A stretch of 33,068 nucleotides of DNA from positions 1-33,068 of the IMG/VR virus record IMGVR_UViG_3300046327_000277; one strand, 5' to 3'. Shown piece by piece: positions 1 through 8,923 of the stretch; within the stretch, counting starts at the first letter, position 1, and the number at the start of each line of letters is the position of its first letter. This stretch comes from a virus. A program made the position numbers and the translations under genes. Below the pieces are notes generated by a model that was given only the letters and a program-made list of their open reading frames with translations, was not told the DNA's origin and ran no database searches.

Positions 1-1
1 G

Positions 2-322
2 CCCAATGCAGCTGTAGTTGCCACTGCTTCAGAGAGCGCAAATGTATCGCTTGAAAAAGCCAACGAAGCTACGCAAAACGCCACTAAGGCAGCCAAGGCA
101 GAGTCTGCTAAGAAAGAACCCGCTAAGGCAGGCGCAAAAACCATGGCTGAAGAAGAACCGACGCTTGAAGATATTCGTGCCAACGTTGCAAAGCACATAG
201 GCACCTACCGCGATGAAATTAAAGCTAAGCTGACGGAATTTGGAGCCACTAACGTGACTACGCTTTCCAAAGAGCAGTACCGCCCATTCAACGCGTTCTT
301 GCTGACGCTTTTGCCTTTCTAA
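2..322 (+). CDS. Phage protein, C-terminal part (gene starts before the window)
   Basis: An open frame runs in from the left edge and ends at TAA 320-322, giving about 106 residues of an incomplete protein. The first part (about 50 residues) is a linker rich in Ala, Lys and Glu. The last ~50 residues look like a compact helical domain, with 'TLEDIRANVAKHIG', then 'YRDEIKAKLTEFGA' and a final 'YRPFNAFLLTL'. Many phage proteins of replication/recombination operons end in a similar small domain (the 'ELLKKFGA..L..L....Y' pattern), but it gives no reaction. The stop overlaps the next start as TAATG, so the two genes are translationally coupled and probably work in the same pathway. The real N-terminus is unseen, so no function is assigned. 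Confidence 0.75.
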   Translation, partial: PNAAVVATASESANVSLEKANEATQNATKAAKAESAKKEPAKAGAKTMAEEEPTLEDIRANVAKHIGTYRDEIKAKLTEFGATNVTTLSKEQYRPFNAFLLTLLPF

Positions 323-1506
323 TGAACGGCATAAACCACACCGGCCGGAAGCACGCGCAGTTGTCTGCTTCCGGTTCTAGTCGGTGGCTTAACTGCCCCG
401 GCTCAATTCGATTAGAAGAAAAGTTCTACGAGTCCAACCCGCGCAAATCTTCTACCTTTGCAGACGAAGGCACATTAGCCCATGAGCTTAGCGATATATC
501 GCTACGAGCGCAATCGGGTGAAATGGACAATGGCACATACAAAAAAGAGCTTGCTAGGATAAAAAAACATAAGCTATACAGCGCCGAAATGACAGAGCAT
601 GTTACGGCTTATGTTGATTATATCCTAGCAAGAATCAAAGAGCTCGAAGAGATTTATGGTGACGTAGCAGAACTGCATATCGAAACAAAGCTCGACTACT
701 CTAGGTACGTTCCGGGCGGGTTTGGGACGGGCGACACCATAATTGTATGCGATACGCATTTGGAGGTCATAGATCTGAAGTATGGCGCCGGAGTGAAGGT
801 AGATGCAGACCAAAATACGCAGCTATCTTTATACGCAGTGGGAGCGCTTCAGATTTTCAAAGGCGTCAAGACTGTAGCGATGACCATATACCAACCGCGT
901 ATGGACAACGTCTCCACGTGGGAAGAATACGCGAGCGTCATATTGGATTGGGCTGAAACAGTCGCAGCGCCTGCAGCAAAGAAAGCGCTTGGACACTCCG
1001 AGGAGCTCAACGCAGGCAGCCACTGCAAGTGGTGCGCCGTGAAGCCTGTATGTAAGGCCCTTGCAAGCAAAAACATGGAGCTAGCGAAGCTTGACTTCAA
1101 AGAGCCGAATATGTTGACAGACGAAGAGATTGCCGAAGTCTATCGCATGATTCCTATGCTTAGCGATTGGGCCAAGAGCGTCAAAGATTACATGCTCGAG
1201 GAGGCCGCCAAAGGCAAGAAATTCCCGGGCTATAAAGTAGTTGAGGGCAAAAGCAATCGTGCTTGGAACAGCGAAAAAGAATATGCTGTGCTCGAGACGT
1301 TAGAAAAGCTAGGCTTAGAATCCGAAGATTATTTGGAATCAAAGCTTCTTTCGCCTACGCAAATGGAAAAGCTAGTTGGGAAAGAGCATTGGGTAAAACT
1401 TACGCCATATGTAGTAAAACCCACAGGCTCGCCTACTTTGGCCCCCGATTCAGACAAGCGCAAAGATTTTGGAGCGTCAAGCGCTCAAAAAGATTTTGCG
1501 GAATAG
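322..1506 (+). CDS. DUF2800 family PD-(D/E)XK nuclease-like protein
   Basis: A 394-residue protein recognisable as DUF2800, a phage family related to the RecB/Cas4 nuclease fold. The N-terminus has the family signature 'HAQLSASGSSRWLNCPGS' (residues 11-28) and 'DEGTLAHELSD' (48-58), whose His fits the nuclease motif. The catalytic core reads GTGD (135-138) and DLKYG (151-155), followed by a Gln-rich helix 'DQNTQLSLYAV' (163-173). Four cysteines, C25 and C235/C238/C244 (C-x2-C-x5-C), are placed as in the iron-sulphur nucleases AddB and Cas4. I infer a DNA nuclease, perhaps a 5'-3' exonuclease for recombination, working with the ssDNA-binding protein that follows. The ATG is set by the TAATG overlap with the upstream gene. 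The family is sure; the activity is inferred. Confidence 0.9.
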   Translation: MNGINHTGRKHAQLSASGSSRWLNCPGSIRLEEKFYESNPRKSSTFADEGTLAHELSDISLRAQSGEMDNGTYKKELARIKKHKLYSAEMTEHVTAYVDYILARIKELEEIYGDVAELHIETKLDYSRYVPGGFGTGDTIIVCDTHLEVIDLKYGAGVKVDADQNTQLSLYAVGALQIFKGVKTVAMTIYQPRMDNVSTWEEYASVILDWAETVAAPAAKKALGHSEELNAGSHCKWCAVKPVCKALASKNMELAKLDFKEPNMLTDEEIAEVYRMIPMLSDWAKSVKDYMLEEAAKGKKFPGYKVVEGKSNRAWNSEKEYAVLETLEKLGLESEDYLESKLLSPTQMEKLVGKEHWVKLTPYVVKPTGSPTLAPDSDKRKDFGASSAQKDFAE

Positions 1507-1538
1507 TTTTTGTTTTTCGCAATATTTCGTTATATTTA
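1507..1538 (+). promoter_or_regulatory. Bacteroidota-type promoter before the ssDNA-binding protein gene
   Basis: A TTTTTG -33 box (1507-1512) is followed after 18 bp by TATATTTA (1531-1538), a good match to the Bacteroidota TAnnTTTG -7 box. It sits in the 55-bp gap after the DUF2800 stop codon. The leader that follows, to the ATG at 1562, has no G. Confidence 0.65.
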
Positions 1539-1561
1539 CACACCATTAAAATCCAATTCCA

Positions 1562-2095
1562 ATGAAAATTATCATTAGCGGCGCACGTTTTTCGTACGCA
1601 AACGTTTTTGTTCCTAAGGCAATGTCGGAAGGTGACGAACCTAAATTTGGCGTCTCAATCTTGATTCCCAAGTCAGACAAGGCCATGGTTAAGAGAGTGA
1701 AAGATGCGATCGACGCCGTGCTTGAAGAAGCCAAAAGCTCGAAGTTCGGCGGCAAGGTGCCTGCAAACTACAAAAACCCGCTGCGCGACGGTGACACAGA
1801 GCGCCCGGACGATGAAACCTATGCAGGGCACTTCTTCATCAATGCCAACAGCAAGATTCGCCCCGGGATTGTGGACAAAGACCTGCAGCCCATCATGGAC
1901 CAAGACGAATTCTATAGCGGGTGCTATGGCCGCGCCTCGGTGAACTTCTATGCGTTCAACACCAACGGCAACAAAGGCGTTGCTGCAGGCCTCAACAACT
2001 TGCAGAAGCTGAAAGATGGCGAGCGCCTTAGCGGCGGCGCTTCAGCAGCAGACGACTTCGCCGGCGAAAAGAACGACGATGACGATTTGATGTAG
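1562..2095 (+). CDS. Single-stranded DNA-binding protein, DUF2815 / Enc34-type
   Basis: A 177-residue protein of the DUF2815 family, whose studied member is the OB-fold ssDNA-binding protein of enterobacteria phage Enc34. Seen here are the conserved start 'KIIISGARFSYANVF', the segment 'GDEPKFGVSILIPKSD' and the late block 'FYSGCYGRASVNFYAFN', followed by 'GVAAGLNNLQKLKDGERL'. The tail is acidic and ends DDDDLM, as in many SSBs, where such a tail recruits partner proteins. It should coat ssDNA during phage replication and recombination. It has its own promoter and is closed by the strong hairpin just downstream, so it can be made at high level apart from the polymerase. Family assignment is firm; the role is carried over from Enc34. 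Confidence 0.92.
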   Translation: MKIIISGARFSYANVFVPKAMSEGDEPKFGVSILIPKSDKAMVKRVKDAIDAVLEEAKSSKFGGKVPANYKNPLRDGDTERPDDETYAGHFFINANSKIRPGIVDKDLQPIMDQDEFYSGCYGRASVNFYAFNTNGNKGVAAGLNNLQKLKDGERLSGGASAADDFAGEKNDDDDLM

Positions 2096-2101
2096 CGTTG
2101 A

Positions 2102-2134
2102 TAAGGGCGCGCTGCTTTGTATAGCGCGCCCTTA
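2102..2134 (+). terminator. Hairpin terminator after the ssDNA-binding protein gene
   Basis: A perfect 12-bp stem (TAAGGGCGCGCT at 2102-2113 with its complement at 2123-2134) closes a 9-nt loop. It starts 6 bp after the stop codon. No long T run follows, so it may attenuate rather than fully stop transcription. The loop contains TTTG, as in the hairpin-promoter elements further on, but the TAAATAAA about 18 bp later is only a weak -7 box. Confidence 0.85.
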
Positions 2135-2168
2135 ACTTAAATAAAACACCAATACGCCACACCAAAAA

Positions 2169-4130
2169 ATGATGCTGCACATAGACATTGAAACGTACAG
2201 CCCTATAGATATAGCTAAAAGCGGCGCGTACAAATATTTCGAAAGCCCTGAATTTCAGATTCTGCTAATGGCCTATAACGTGGACGGCTTGGAGACGCAC
2301 ATAATAGATTTGGCAAGCGGCGAGAAGTTTCCCGAGTGGCTCAAAAAAGCAATAGAAAACCCCAATGTAATAAAGGCAGCCCATAACGCAAACTTTGAGC
2401 GCAACGCGTTCAGAGCCATAGGGCTCAACACAGAAGCAGGCCAATGGGAGTGCAGCGCTGTGAAAGCTGCATACTGCGGCTTGCCAATGAGCCTTGCCGA
2501 AGTATCTAAAGCGCTTGAACTTGAAGAAAAAGGCAAGCTGGCGACCGGCAAAGCTTTGATAAAATACTTCTGCTGTCCCGTGAAGCCCACGGCTTCCAAT
2601 GGCATGCGCACGCGCAATATGCCGCACCATGATACCGTCAAATGGTCAGACTTCAAAGAATACTGCATGCAGGACGTAGAAGCAGAGATGGCAGTCTTGA
2701 GCGCGCTAAAGGCATACGAGATTCCATCTTTGGAACGCGAGCTATATAACTTAGACCAAGCAATAAACGACAAAGGCATATTGCTAGATGAAGACTTAGC
2801 GCAAGCTGCTTTCGACATTGATAACGAAAATGCGGATGCGGTGTGCGCAAAGATTCAAGCACTTACAGGCATAGACAACGCTAACAGCGCCGCGCAGCTC
2901 AAGCAATGGCTAGGGGAGGCTATGGACGAAGACATAACAACATTAGCTAAAGGTGTTATTCCCGACCTGCTTAAAAGAGCTGGCGCAGGCGTTGCTGGCG
3001 AAGTCCTAGAGCTGCGCGCCCACGCTTCCAAGACGTCAACTAAGAAGTATGCCGCGATGCTCAATTGCGTAGGGGAGGGCTCGCGCATCAGAGGCCTGTT
3101 CCAATTCTACGGCGCGAACCGAACAGGCAGATGGGCCGGCCGGCTTGTACAACTGCAGAACCTGCCGCAGAATAAAATCAAGAATATCGACGACGCCCGT
3201 GCCGTGCTTAAGATGCACGACTATGACACCTTTGCGGACCTATTCCCGAGAGTGGCAGATACATTGTCTCAATTAGTCAGGACTGCATTCGTGGCGCCCG
3301 AGGGACAGACACTATTGATCGCAGACTTCAGCGCGATAGAGGCACGCGTAATTGCTTGGCTTGCCATAGAGCAATGGCGCCTCGAGGTATTCGCTACGCA
3401 CGGCAAAATATACGAGGCTTCTGCTTCCATGATGTTCGGCATACCGCTAGAGCAGATAACTAAGGGCAGCGAGCTAAGGACCAAAGGCAAAATTGCGGAA
3501 TTAGCCCTTGGCTACCAAGGCTCGGTAGGGGCGCTAAAGAAGATGGGCGGCGAAAGCATGGGACTATCCGAACAAGAGATGGCCGACATAGTCTCCAAAT
3601 GGCGCAAAGCAAATAAAGCCATAGTGCAGCTTTGGAATGACGTAGAGGCCGCTGCGATTCAGGCGACTAAAAGGCACGGCGCCCCTGTAGTGCTTCAGCA
3701 TTTCAGAGGGCTCGAATTCTTCCACGACGGCGCAGCTTTGAGCATTGAGTTGCCTTCAGGGCGGAAGCTGTTTTATAGGTCCGCTTCCATAGCTATCAAT
3801 AAATTCGCAAAGCCTTCCGTGCGATATAAAGGCCTAGACCAAGCAACCAAAAAGTGGTGGTGGGTAGATAGCTACGGAGGCAAGTTCGTGGAAAACATAG
3901 TGCAGGCTATTGCTAGGGACCTGTTGGGCCACTCCATGCTTACAATAGCCAAGCAGGGCTTCAGTATCTGCATGCACGTGCATGACGAAGTGGTATGCGA
4001 GCATGATGCGGCAAATGCTCAAGTCGCCTTAGACGTTATGTGCGACTCAATGAGCGAAAATGTGCCTTGGGCGCCCGGGCTTGTGCTTAAGGTAGAGGGC
4101 TATCATTCTAAATTCTACAAAAAAGACTAA
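2169..4130 (+). CDS. DNA polymerase, family A (phage type)
   Basis: A 653-residue family-A replicative polymerase with an N-terminal 3'-5' exonuclease. The exonuclease DxE is in 'HIDIETYS' (D6, E8). Polymerase motif A is 'DFSAIEARVIAWLA' (about 385-398), motif B is 'RTKGKIAELALGYQG' (about 437), and motif C is 'HVHDEVVCE' (about 602) with the catalytic Asp. The length and the absence of a 5'-nuclease domain are usual for phage enzymes. It should synthesise phage DNA together with the VapE-type primase-helicase encoded next. The gene starts ATGATG; either ATG could be used and neither has a Shine-Dalgarno site, only a CACACCAAAAA leader. The stop overlaps the next start as TAATG. Confidence 0.95.
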   Translation: MMLHIDIETYSPIDIAKSGAYKYFESPEFQILLMAYNVDGLETHIIDLASGEKFPEWLKKAIENPNVIKAAHNANFERNAFRAIGLNTEAGQWECSAVKAAYCGLPMSLAEVSKALELEEKGKLATGKALIKYFCCPVKPTASNGMRTRNMPHHDTVKWSDFKEYCMQDVEAEMAVLSALKAYEIPSLERELYNLDQAINDKGILLDEDLAQAAFDIDNENADAVCAKIQALTGIDNANSAAQLKQWLGEAMDEDITTLAKGVIPDLLKRAGAGVAGEVLELRAHASKTSTKKYAAMLNCVGEGSRIRGLFQFYGANRTGRWAGRLVQLQNLPQNKIKNIDDARAVLKMHDYDTFADLFPRVADTLSQLVRTAFVAPEGQTLLIADFSAIEARVIAWLAIEQWRLEVFATHGKIYEASASMMFGIPLEQITKGSELRTKGKIAELALGYQGSVGALKKMGGESMGLSEQEMADIVSKWRKANKAIVQLWNDVEAAAIQATKRHGAPVVLQHFRGLEFFHDGAALSIELPSGRKLFYRSASIAINKFAKPSVRYKGLDQATKKWWWVDSYGGKFVENIVQAIARDLLGHSMLTIAKQGFSICMHVHDEVVCEHDAANAQVALDVMCDSMSENVPWAPGLVLKVEGYHSKFYKKD

Positions 4131-6511
4131 TGAAACACTGCGGAAAATTAGACATAGCAACGGGCGCATCTGCGGGGTCGAAGAGTTGGAAAAACAAAAG
4201 CATAACGTGGTCGTGGCTCGTAGAAAAGCTTGCGAAGCCCGTAGTGACCGAAGAAACGTATAAGACCTATATGGCGTCTTCTAAAGACGACCAAAGCCAT
4301 ATAAAGGACGTCGGCGGATTCGTAGGCGGCTATCTGCACGGAGGCCGAAGAAAGCCAAATTCTGTGATTCATAGGCAGCTTCTTACGTTAGATATTGACT
4401 TTGCGCACGCAGGCCTTTGGGACGATCTGCGGCTGCAGTTCGTTAACGCCGCTGTGCTTCACGGCACGCACAAACATAGCGCCGCTACACCACGCTTCAG
4501 GCTCATAATGCCTTTGTCCCGAGAGGCAACTGCCGAAGAGTACGAAGCCATAGCGCGTAAAGTGGCCGGCGAATTAGGCATAGAGCTGTTCGATTCTACT
4601 ACGTTTCAGCCAAGCCGTCTTATGTTTTGGCCGTCCGTCTCGTGCGACGCTTCTTATTACTACGAAGCACAGGACGGTCCTTGGCTAGACACGGATGCTA
4701 TGCTCGCAACGTACCAAGATTGGAAAGACACAAGCCTTTGGCCTAACTCAAAGAAGGACGCGATAAGGCTCGTAGGCGACGTAAAGAAGCAGGAAGACCC
4801 AAGAAGCAAAAAAGGGCTTGTCGGCGCGTTTTGCCGCACTTACTCAATATCTGAAGCCATAGACGTTTTTTTGCCAAAGGCCTATATAGACTGCGGCGCA
4901 GGGCGCTACACTTTCACAGGCGGCTCGACTGCTGCGGGCGTCGTGGTGTATGAAGACCTTTTCGCTTATTCGCACCATTCTACGGACCCTATATGTAGCA
5001 AGCTTGTGAACGCTTTCGACTTAGTGCGCCTGCACCTATTCGGAGACCAAGACACAGACGCATCAAGCAAGGCTTCATTCACGAAGATGCAGGAGCTTTG
5101 CGCCAATGACGAACGCGTCAAAGGCACGCTAGCGCTCGAGACGCTAAACAGCAGCAAGTACGACTTCCAAGACGAACCCGAGGCAGAGCCACAGTCAAGG
5201 CAAGAAGACTTGGAATGGATGGCAGAATTGGAGCTAGACGCAAAAGGCAAGTATATTTCTAGCGCGTTCAATATATCGCACATCTTGACACATGATAGGT
5301 ACCTTTCCAAGTGCCTGCGCATAAACACGTTCGACCGCAAGAAATACGTTTGGCACGATTTGCCATGGCGCAAAGTGCCAAGCCCGGAGCCCATAAAGAA
5401 TGTAGACTATGCGGGCGTAAGGAACTACATGGAAACCGTATACGGCGTGACCTCGGTATGCAAAGTGGAAGATGCGATGGCGTTGGAATTTCAGAAGAAC
5501 CAATACAATCCCGTTCTTGATTATTTAGGAGCCCTAGAATGGGACGGAATCAAACGGATTGACACTTTGTTGATAGATTTATTCGGCGCGCCAGACAACG
5601 TCTATGTGCGCGAAGCAATTAGAAAGATGCTTGTCGGGGCTGTTGCTAGAGTGCTAAACCCCGGCGTGAAATTCGACTTAGTGCTTACGCTCGTTTCGGT
5701 TATACAGGGTACAGGCAAAAGCTCGTTCTTCGCTGCGCTCGGAGGCGCGTGGTTTTCAGATTCGTTCTTCGGCGTCAACGGCAAAGAGGCGCTTGAGCAG
5801 CTGCAGGGCGTTTGGATTCTTGAGATGGCAGAGCTGAAAGGCCTGCGCAAAACAGACGTGGAAGCTGTGAAGCAATTCATATCTAAGCAAGAAGATATGT
5901 ATAGGCCGGCCTATGACCGCGTGCCTGAAACGTACAAGCGCCAATGCGTCTTCGTGGCCACGACCAACGAGATTGAATTCTTGCGCGACCCCTCGGGAAA
6001 CAGGCGCTTTATGCCTATAGTGGCTGCACCCGTTAAGCTAGCTGAAAATGCAAAGCTGACGGAATTCATATACGGCAGCCGCCATACTATAGACATGATT
6101 TGGGCAGAAGCAAAGGCGCTGTATAAGGCCGGCGAAAAGCTTTATTTGAGCAAAGCGGCGGAAGCCATAGCAGGCATGGAACAACAGAAGCACAGCGAAT
6201 CCGACGAACGCACAGGCATGATTGAAGAATACTTGGACATGCTTCTTCCCGAGGCTTGGGACAAGATGGATTTGGCAGAGCGCCGCACATTCTTGAATGA
6301 CCCCTTGAGTGCGAAAGGCACCGTGCAGCGCAAGCACGTGTGCATAGCTGAAATATGGTGCGAGTGCCTTTTGAAAGACAAGACAGAAATTTCTAGGTAT
6401 AAGACACGGGACATAAACGACATACTGCGCGCACTCCCGGGATGGGAGGCCAAGTCGTCTACCAAAAATTTCAAGATATACGGCACGCAGAAATACTATG
6501 AAAGAATCTGA
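4130..6511 (+). CDS. Primase-polymerase/helicase, virulence-associated E (VapE) family
   Basis: A 793-residue two-part replication protein. The N-terminal third resembles a prim-pol domain, with a DxD in 'LTLDIDFA' (about residue 85) followed by 'PRFRLIMPL' and 'QPSRLMFWPS', motifs seen in phage primases of this sort. The C-terminal half is a VirE/VapE-type SF3-like ATPase: 'YNPVLDYLGALEWDGIKRID', Walker A 'VIQGTGKSSF' (about 524-533), Walker B 'WILEMAEL' (about 561-568), and sensor 'VFVATTNEIEFLRD' followed by 'GNRRFMPI'. It should prime and unwind phage DNA for the polymerase it overlaps. VapE proteins are known from phages and staphylococcal pathogenicity islands, where they drive replication. 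Fold and role are well supported; primase activity is inferred. Confidence 0.92.
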   Translation: MKHCGKLDIATGASAGSKSWKNKSITWSWLVEKLAKPVVTEETYKTYMASSKDDQSHIKDVGGFVGGYLHGGRRKPNSVIHRQLLTLDIDFAHAGLWDDLRLQFVNAAVLHGTHKHSAATPRFRLIMPLSREATAEEYEAIARKVAGELGIELFDSTTFQPSRLMFWPSVSCDASYYYEAQDGPWLDTDAMLATYQDWKDTSLWPNSKKDAIRLVGDVKKQEDPRSKKGLVGAFCRTYSISEAIDVFLPKAYIDCGAGRYTFTGGSTAAGVVVYEDLFAYSHHSTDPICSKLVNAFDLVRLHLFGDQDTDASSKASFTKMQELCANDERVKGTLALETLNSSKYDFQDEPEAEPQSRQEDLEWMAELELDAKGKYISSAFNISHILTHDRYLSKCLRINTFDRKKYVWHDLPWRKVPSPEPIKNVDYAGVRNYMETVYGVTSVCKVEDAMALEFQKNQYNPVLDYLGALEWDGIKRIDTLLIDLFGAPDNVYVREAIRKMLVGAVARVLNPGVKFDLVLTLVSVIQGTGKSSFFAALGGAWFSDSFFGVNGKEALEQLQGVWILEMAELKGLRKTDVEAVKQFISKQEDMYRPAYDRVPETYKRQCVFVATTNEIEFLRDPSGNRRFMPIVAAPVKLAENAKLTEFIYGSRHTIDMIWAEAKALYKAGEKLYLSKAAEAIAGMEQQKHSESDERTGMIEEYLDMLLPEAWDKMDLAERRTFLNDPLSAKGTVQRKHVCIAEIWCECLLKDKTEISRYKTRDINDILRALPGWEAKSSTKNFKIYGTQKYYERI

Positions 6512-6776
6512 AAAAGCCATAGAACGCGCCTTAGCGGCCGCAGTGAAAGAGCGCTTAGGTTTGTGCATCAAATTGACAAGCCCTCAATTCACAGGCCTCC
6601 CGGACAGGATATGCTTGATGCCCGGAGGGCGCGTAGTATTCTGCGAACTAAAGAGCAGCGGGCAGAAGCCTACGGCGCGGCAGCTATTCGTACATGGGCA
6701 GCTTAGGCAGTTAGGCTTCAAAGTATTCGTAATTGATTCAAAAGAACAGATAAACAGCGCTATAGATGCTAAGTGA
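6498..6776 (+). CDS. VRR-NUC domain nuclease
   Basis: A 92-residue stand-alone VRR-NUC protein (PD-(D/E)XK superfamily). The catalytic set is visible: Asp36 in 'TGLPDRICL', then Glu50 and Lys52 in 'VVFCELKSSGQKPTARQ', with Gln62 in the following helix. Small single-domain members are common in phage replication operons and are thought to cut branched or structured DNA, as the eukaryotic relative FAN1 does. The start lies 14 bp inside the primase-helicase gene, and the end overlaps the next gene by 11 bp, so it belongs to the same translation unit. The family is clear; the true substrate is unknown. Confidence 0.92.
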   Translation: MKESEKAIERALAAAVKERLGLCIKLTSPQFTGLPDRICLMPGGRVVFCELKSSGQKPTARQLFVHGQLRQLGFKVFVIDSKEQINSAIDAK

Positions 6777-8154
6777 AAAAAACCTGCACGCCTATCAAAA
6801 GACAAGCGTTGCGCACATAATCGAAAACCTCCAATGCGGGCTATTTTTAGATATGGGCCTTGGAAAGACTGTTTCGAGCTTGACAGCTGTAAAAAAGCTT
6901 ATCTTTGATTTAGACATATCTACGGCCCTTGTCATAGCGCCCAAGCGCGTAGCCGAAAAGGTGTGGACCGACGAAGTGCACAAATGGAAGCACATTTCGG
7001 ATTTGCGCGTGTCCGTCATAGCGGGCTCGGAAAAAGAGCGCATAGCTGCCCTTAAGAAAGATGCCGACGTATACACCATAAGCCGCGACAATATAGCTTG
7101 GCTGTGCATGTACTATGGCGGAAGCATGCTGCCATTCGATATGCTTATCATAGACGAACTTAGCTCGTTCAAAAGCGCGAAAAGCATACGTTTCAAAGCG
7201 CTCAAGAATGTTAGGAACAGTTTCAGCCGCATAGTGGGCCTCACGGGCACGCCTGCACCTAACGGCCTTATCGACCTGTGGAGCCAACTGTTTTTGCTTG
7301 ACGGCGGCCAAAGGCTTGGGAAGCACATAACGAGCTACCGCGATTCGTACTTCAAGCCGGACAAGCGCAACGGCGCTACCATATTTTCATACAAGACGGC
7401 GCAGGACGGCGAAGAGCGCATATATGCCAAAATAAAGGATATTTGCCTATCTATGAAGACCGAAGACTATTTGAATATGCCCGAATTGATTACGCACAAC
7501 GTTATGCTCGAGCTGCCTCCGAAAGCGCTCAAAGCATACATGGACTTCGAAAAAGAAGAGGTGCTTGAACTAGTCAAAGGCTTAGACGAAACGGAGACCA
7601 TATCCGTAGCCAACGCAGCAGCCTTATCTATCAAGCTGCTGCAGTTCGCTAACGGCGCCATATACCGGGAAGACAAGACGCACGCACCAATGCACGATAT
7701 AAAGCTAGATGCCTTAGAAGATATTGTAGAGGCAGCCAACGGCCGGCCGGTCCTTGTCGCATGGTCGTTCAGGCACGATTTGATGCGCATAAAAGAGCGG
7801 CTTAAGGCTTATGACGTCCGAGAGCTCAAGACAAGCCAAGACATTGAAGATTGGAATGACGGCAAGATTGAGGTTATGCTATTGCACCCCGCCTCAGGAG
7901 GGCACGGGCTGAACCTGCAGCGCGGCGGCAATACGTTAGTTTGGTTCGGCCATACTTGGAGCTTGGAGTTATACCAACAGCTTAATAAGAGGCTTCACAG
8001 GCAGGGGCAGACTTCAGTCGTGAATATGTACAAGCTAATAACTGCCGGGACGATCGACGAAAGGGTCATTGCTGCCCAAGAGCAGAAAGCCGAAGGGCAG
8101 AATAGGCTAATGGATGCAGTTAAGGACCTTATCAAAAAATACCAAAAGCCATGA
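6766..8154 (+). CDS. SNF2-family DEAD-like helicase/ATPase
   Basis: A 462-residue SF2 ATPase of the SNF2 type. Motif I (Walker A) is 'DMGLGKTVSS' (29-38), motif II is 'IIDELSS' with DE at 130-131, motif III is 'GLTGTPAPNG' (158-167), and the C-terminal domain ends in motif VI 'NKRLHRQGQTSVVNMYKL' (about 408-425). Such proteins are regular companions of VapE-type primases and VRR-NUC nucleases in phages. They are thought to remodel DNA or displace proteins during replication and recombination, rather than unwind long duplexes. The gene overlaps VRR-NUC by 11 bp and the deaminase by 4 bp (ATGA). The call is sure at family level. Confidence 0.93.
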   Translation: MLSEKNLHAYQKTSVAHIIENLQCGLFLDMGLGKTVSSLTAVKKLIFDLDISTALVIAPKRVAEKVWTDEVHKWKHISDLRVSVIAGSEKERIAALKKDADVYTISRDNIAWLCMYYGGSMLPFDMLIIDELSSFKSAKSIRFKALKNVRNSFSRIVGLTGTPAPNGLIDLWSQLFLLDGGQRLGKHITSYRDSYFKPDKRNGATIFSYKTAQDGEERIYAKIKDICLSMKTEDYLNMPELITHNVMLELPPKALKAYMDFEKEEVLELVKGLDETETISVANAAALSIKLLQFANGAIYREDKTHAPMHDIKLDALEDIVEAANGRPVLVAWSFRHDLMRIKERLKAYDVRELKTSQDIEDWNDGKIEVMLLHPASGGHGLNLQRGGNTLVWFGHTWSLELYQQLNKRLHRQGQTSVVNMYKLITAGTIDERVIAAQEQKAEGQNRLMDAVKDLIKKYQKP

Positions 8155-8558
8155 AACAGGAAGAGCTAGACGAACGCTATATGCGCATGGCCGAGATATG
8201 GGCCGAAAATTCACGAGCTAAGAGGCTTAAGGTCGGGGCCTTGATTGTCAAAGATGGGTCAATCATATCCGACGGCTACAATGGCACTCCCGCGGGCTTC
8301 GACAACGAATGCGAAGACGCAGACGGAAACACTAAGCCAATAGTGCTTCATGCCGAAGCCAATGCAATTGCCAAAATTGCCAAAAGCAGCAATAGCAGCT
8401 TGGATTCTACGATTTATGTATTATATTCGCCTTGCATAGAGTGCGCAAAGCTTATCATTCAAGCAGGCATTTCGCGCGTTGTATACAAGCACACATACAG
8501 GCTTTTAGATGGTTTAACCCTGCTGGCTCAAGCTGGTGTAAATTTGACTCAAATATGA
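8151..8558 (+). CDS. dCMP deaminase (deoxycytidylate deaminase family)
   Basis: A 135-residue zinc-dependent deaminase. The signature 'HAEANAIAK' gives the zinc ligand H67 and catalytic E69, and 'SPCIECAKLI' gives C95 and C98. The upstream 'DGYNGTPAGFDNECED' is typical of dCMP deaminases and contacts the nucleotide. The expected reaction is dCMP to dUMP, feeding dTMP synthesis for phage DNA. No thymidylate synthase or dUTPase is seen in this window, so that step would rely on the host or on genes outside. It overlaps its neighbours by ATGA on both sides. Confidence 0.92.
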   Translation: MKQEELDERYMRMAEIWAENSRAKRLKVGALIVKDGSIISDGYNGTPAGFDNECEDADGNTKPIVLHAEANAIAKIAKSSNSSLDSTIYVLYSPCIECAKLIIQAGISRVVYKHTYRLLDGLTLLAQAGVNLTQI

Positions 8559-8920
8559 ATATCCTAGAGAGGGCCGACCAAATCGTCAACGGCCGCACAG
8601 AAGAGAAGGAGCGCCAATACGGCGACTTCCACACTACCATGAACAACATGCGCGACATATTCAATGCTATGACCGGGCACAAGCTCGAGACGCGCGATAT
8701 GTACATGGCTATGGTCGCAATGAAGCTTGCACGGCAGAGGTTTGCGCATAAGGAAGATAACCTATTGGACCTAGTCGCCTACGTTGGCTCGCTGAACGAC
8801 TTGGAAGAGCAGATCAGCGAATTCAAAGCAAGCAAAGAGGCTGAAGCACGGCAGCACGAACCTCAATCTATTGGCTGTTGCAGTTGTGGCTTTCCTGCCA
8901 CTGTTGGATGCAACTGCTGA
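8555..8920 (+). CDS. DUF6378 family phage protein with a Cys-rich tail
   Basis: A 121-residue protein starting at the ATG that overlaps the deaminase stop (ATGA); an in-frame extension to 8432 lies wholly inside the deaminase gene and is not used. 'ILERADQIVNGRTEEKERQYGDF' at the start and 'KEDNLLDLVAYVG' near residue 82 match DUF6378, a small helical phage family often found beside nucleotide-metabolism genes; its acidic residues recall nucleotide pyrophosphohydrolases, but that is only a guess. The last ~17 residues add five cysteines (CCSC...C.C). This tail is encoded by DNA that belongs to the iteron array starting here, so it may be a by-product of repeat spread rather than a functional domain. 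Confidence 0.82.
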   Translation: MNILERADQIVNGRTEEKERQYGDFHTTMNNMRDIFNAMTGHKLETRDMYMAMVAMKLARQRFAHKEDNLLDLVAYVGSLNDLEEQISEFKASKEAEARQHEPQSIGCCSCGFPATVGCNC

Positions 8921-8923
8921 CAA

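Noticed and set aside
2273-2818. 181-codon open frame on the - strand
   Set aside because: Lies fully inside the DNA polymerase gene with Ser/Cys-rich composition typical of an antisense shadow. The same holds for 6038-6571 and 18833-19372.
8432-8554. Longer N-terminus of the DUF6378 protein
   Set aside because: It lies in the dCMP deaminase gene; the ATGA overlap at 8555 gives the family-typical start.
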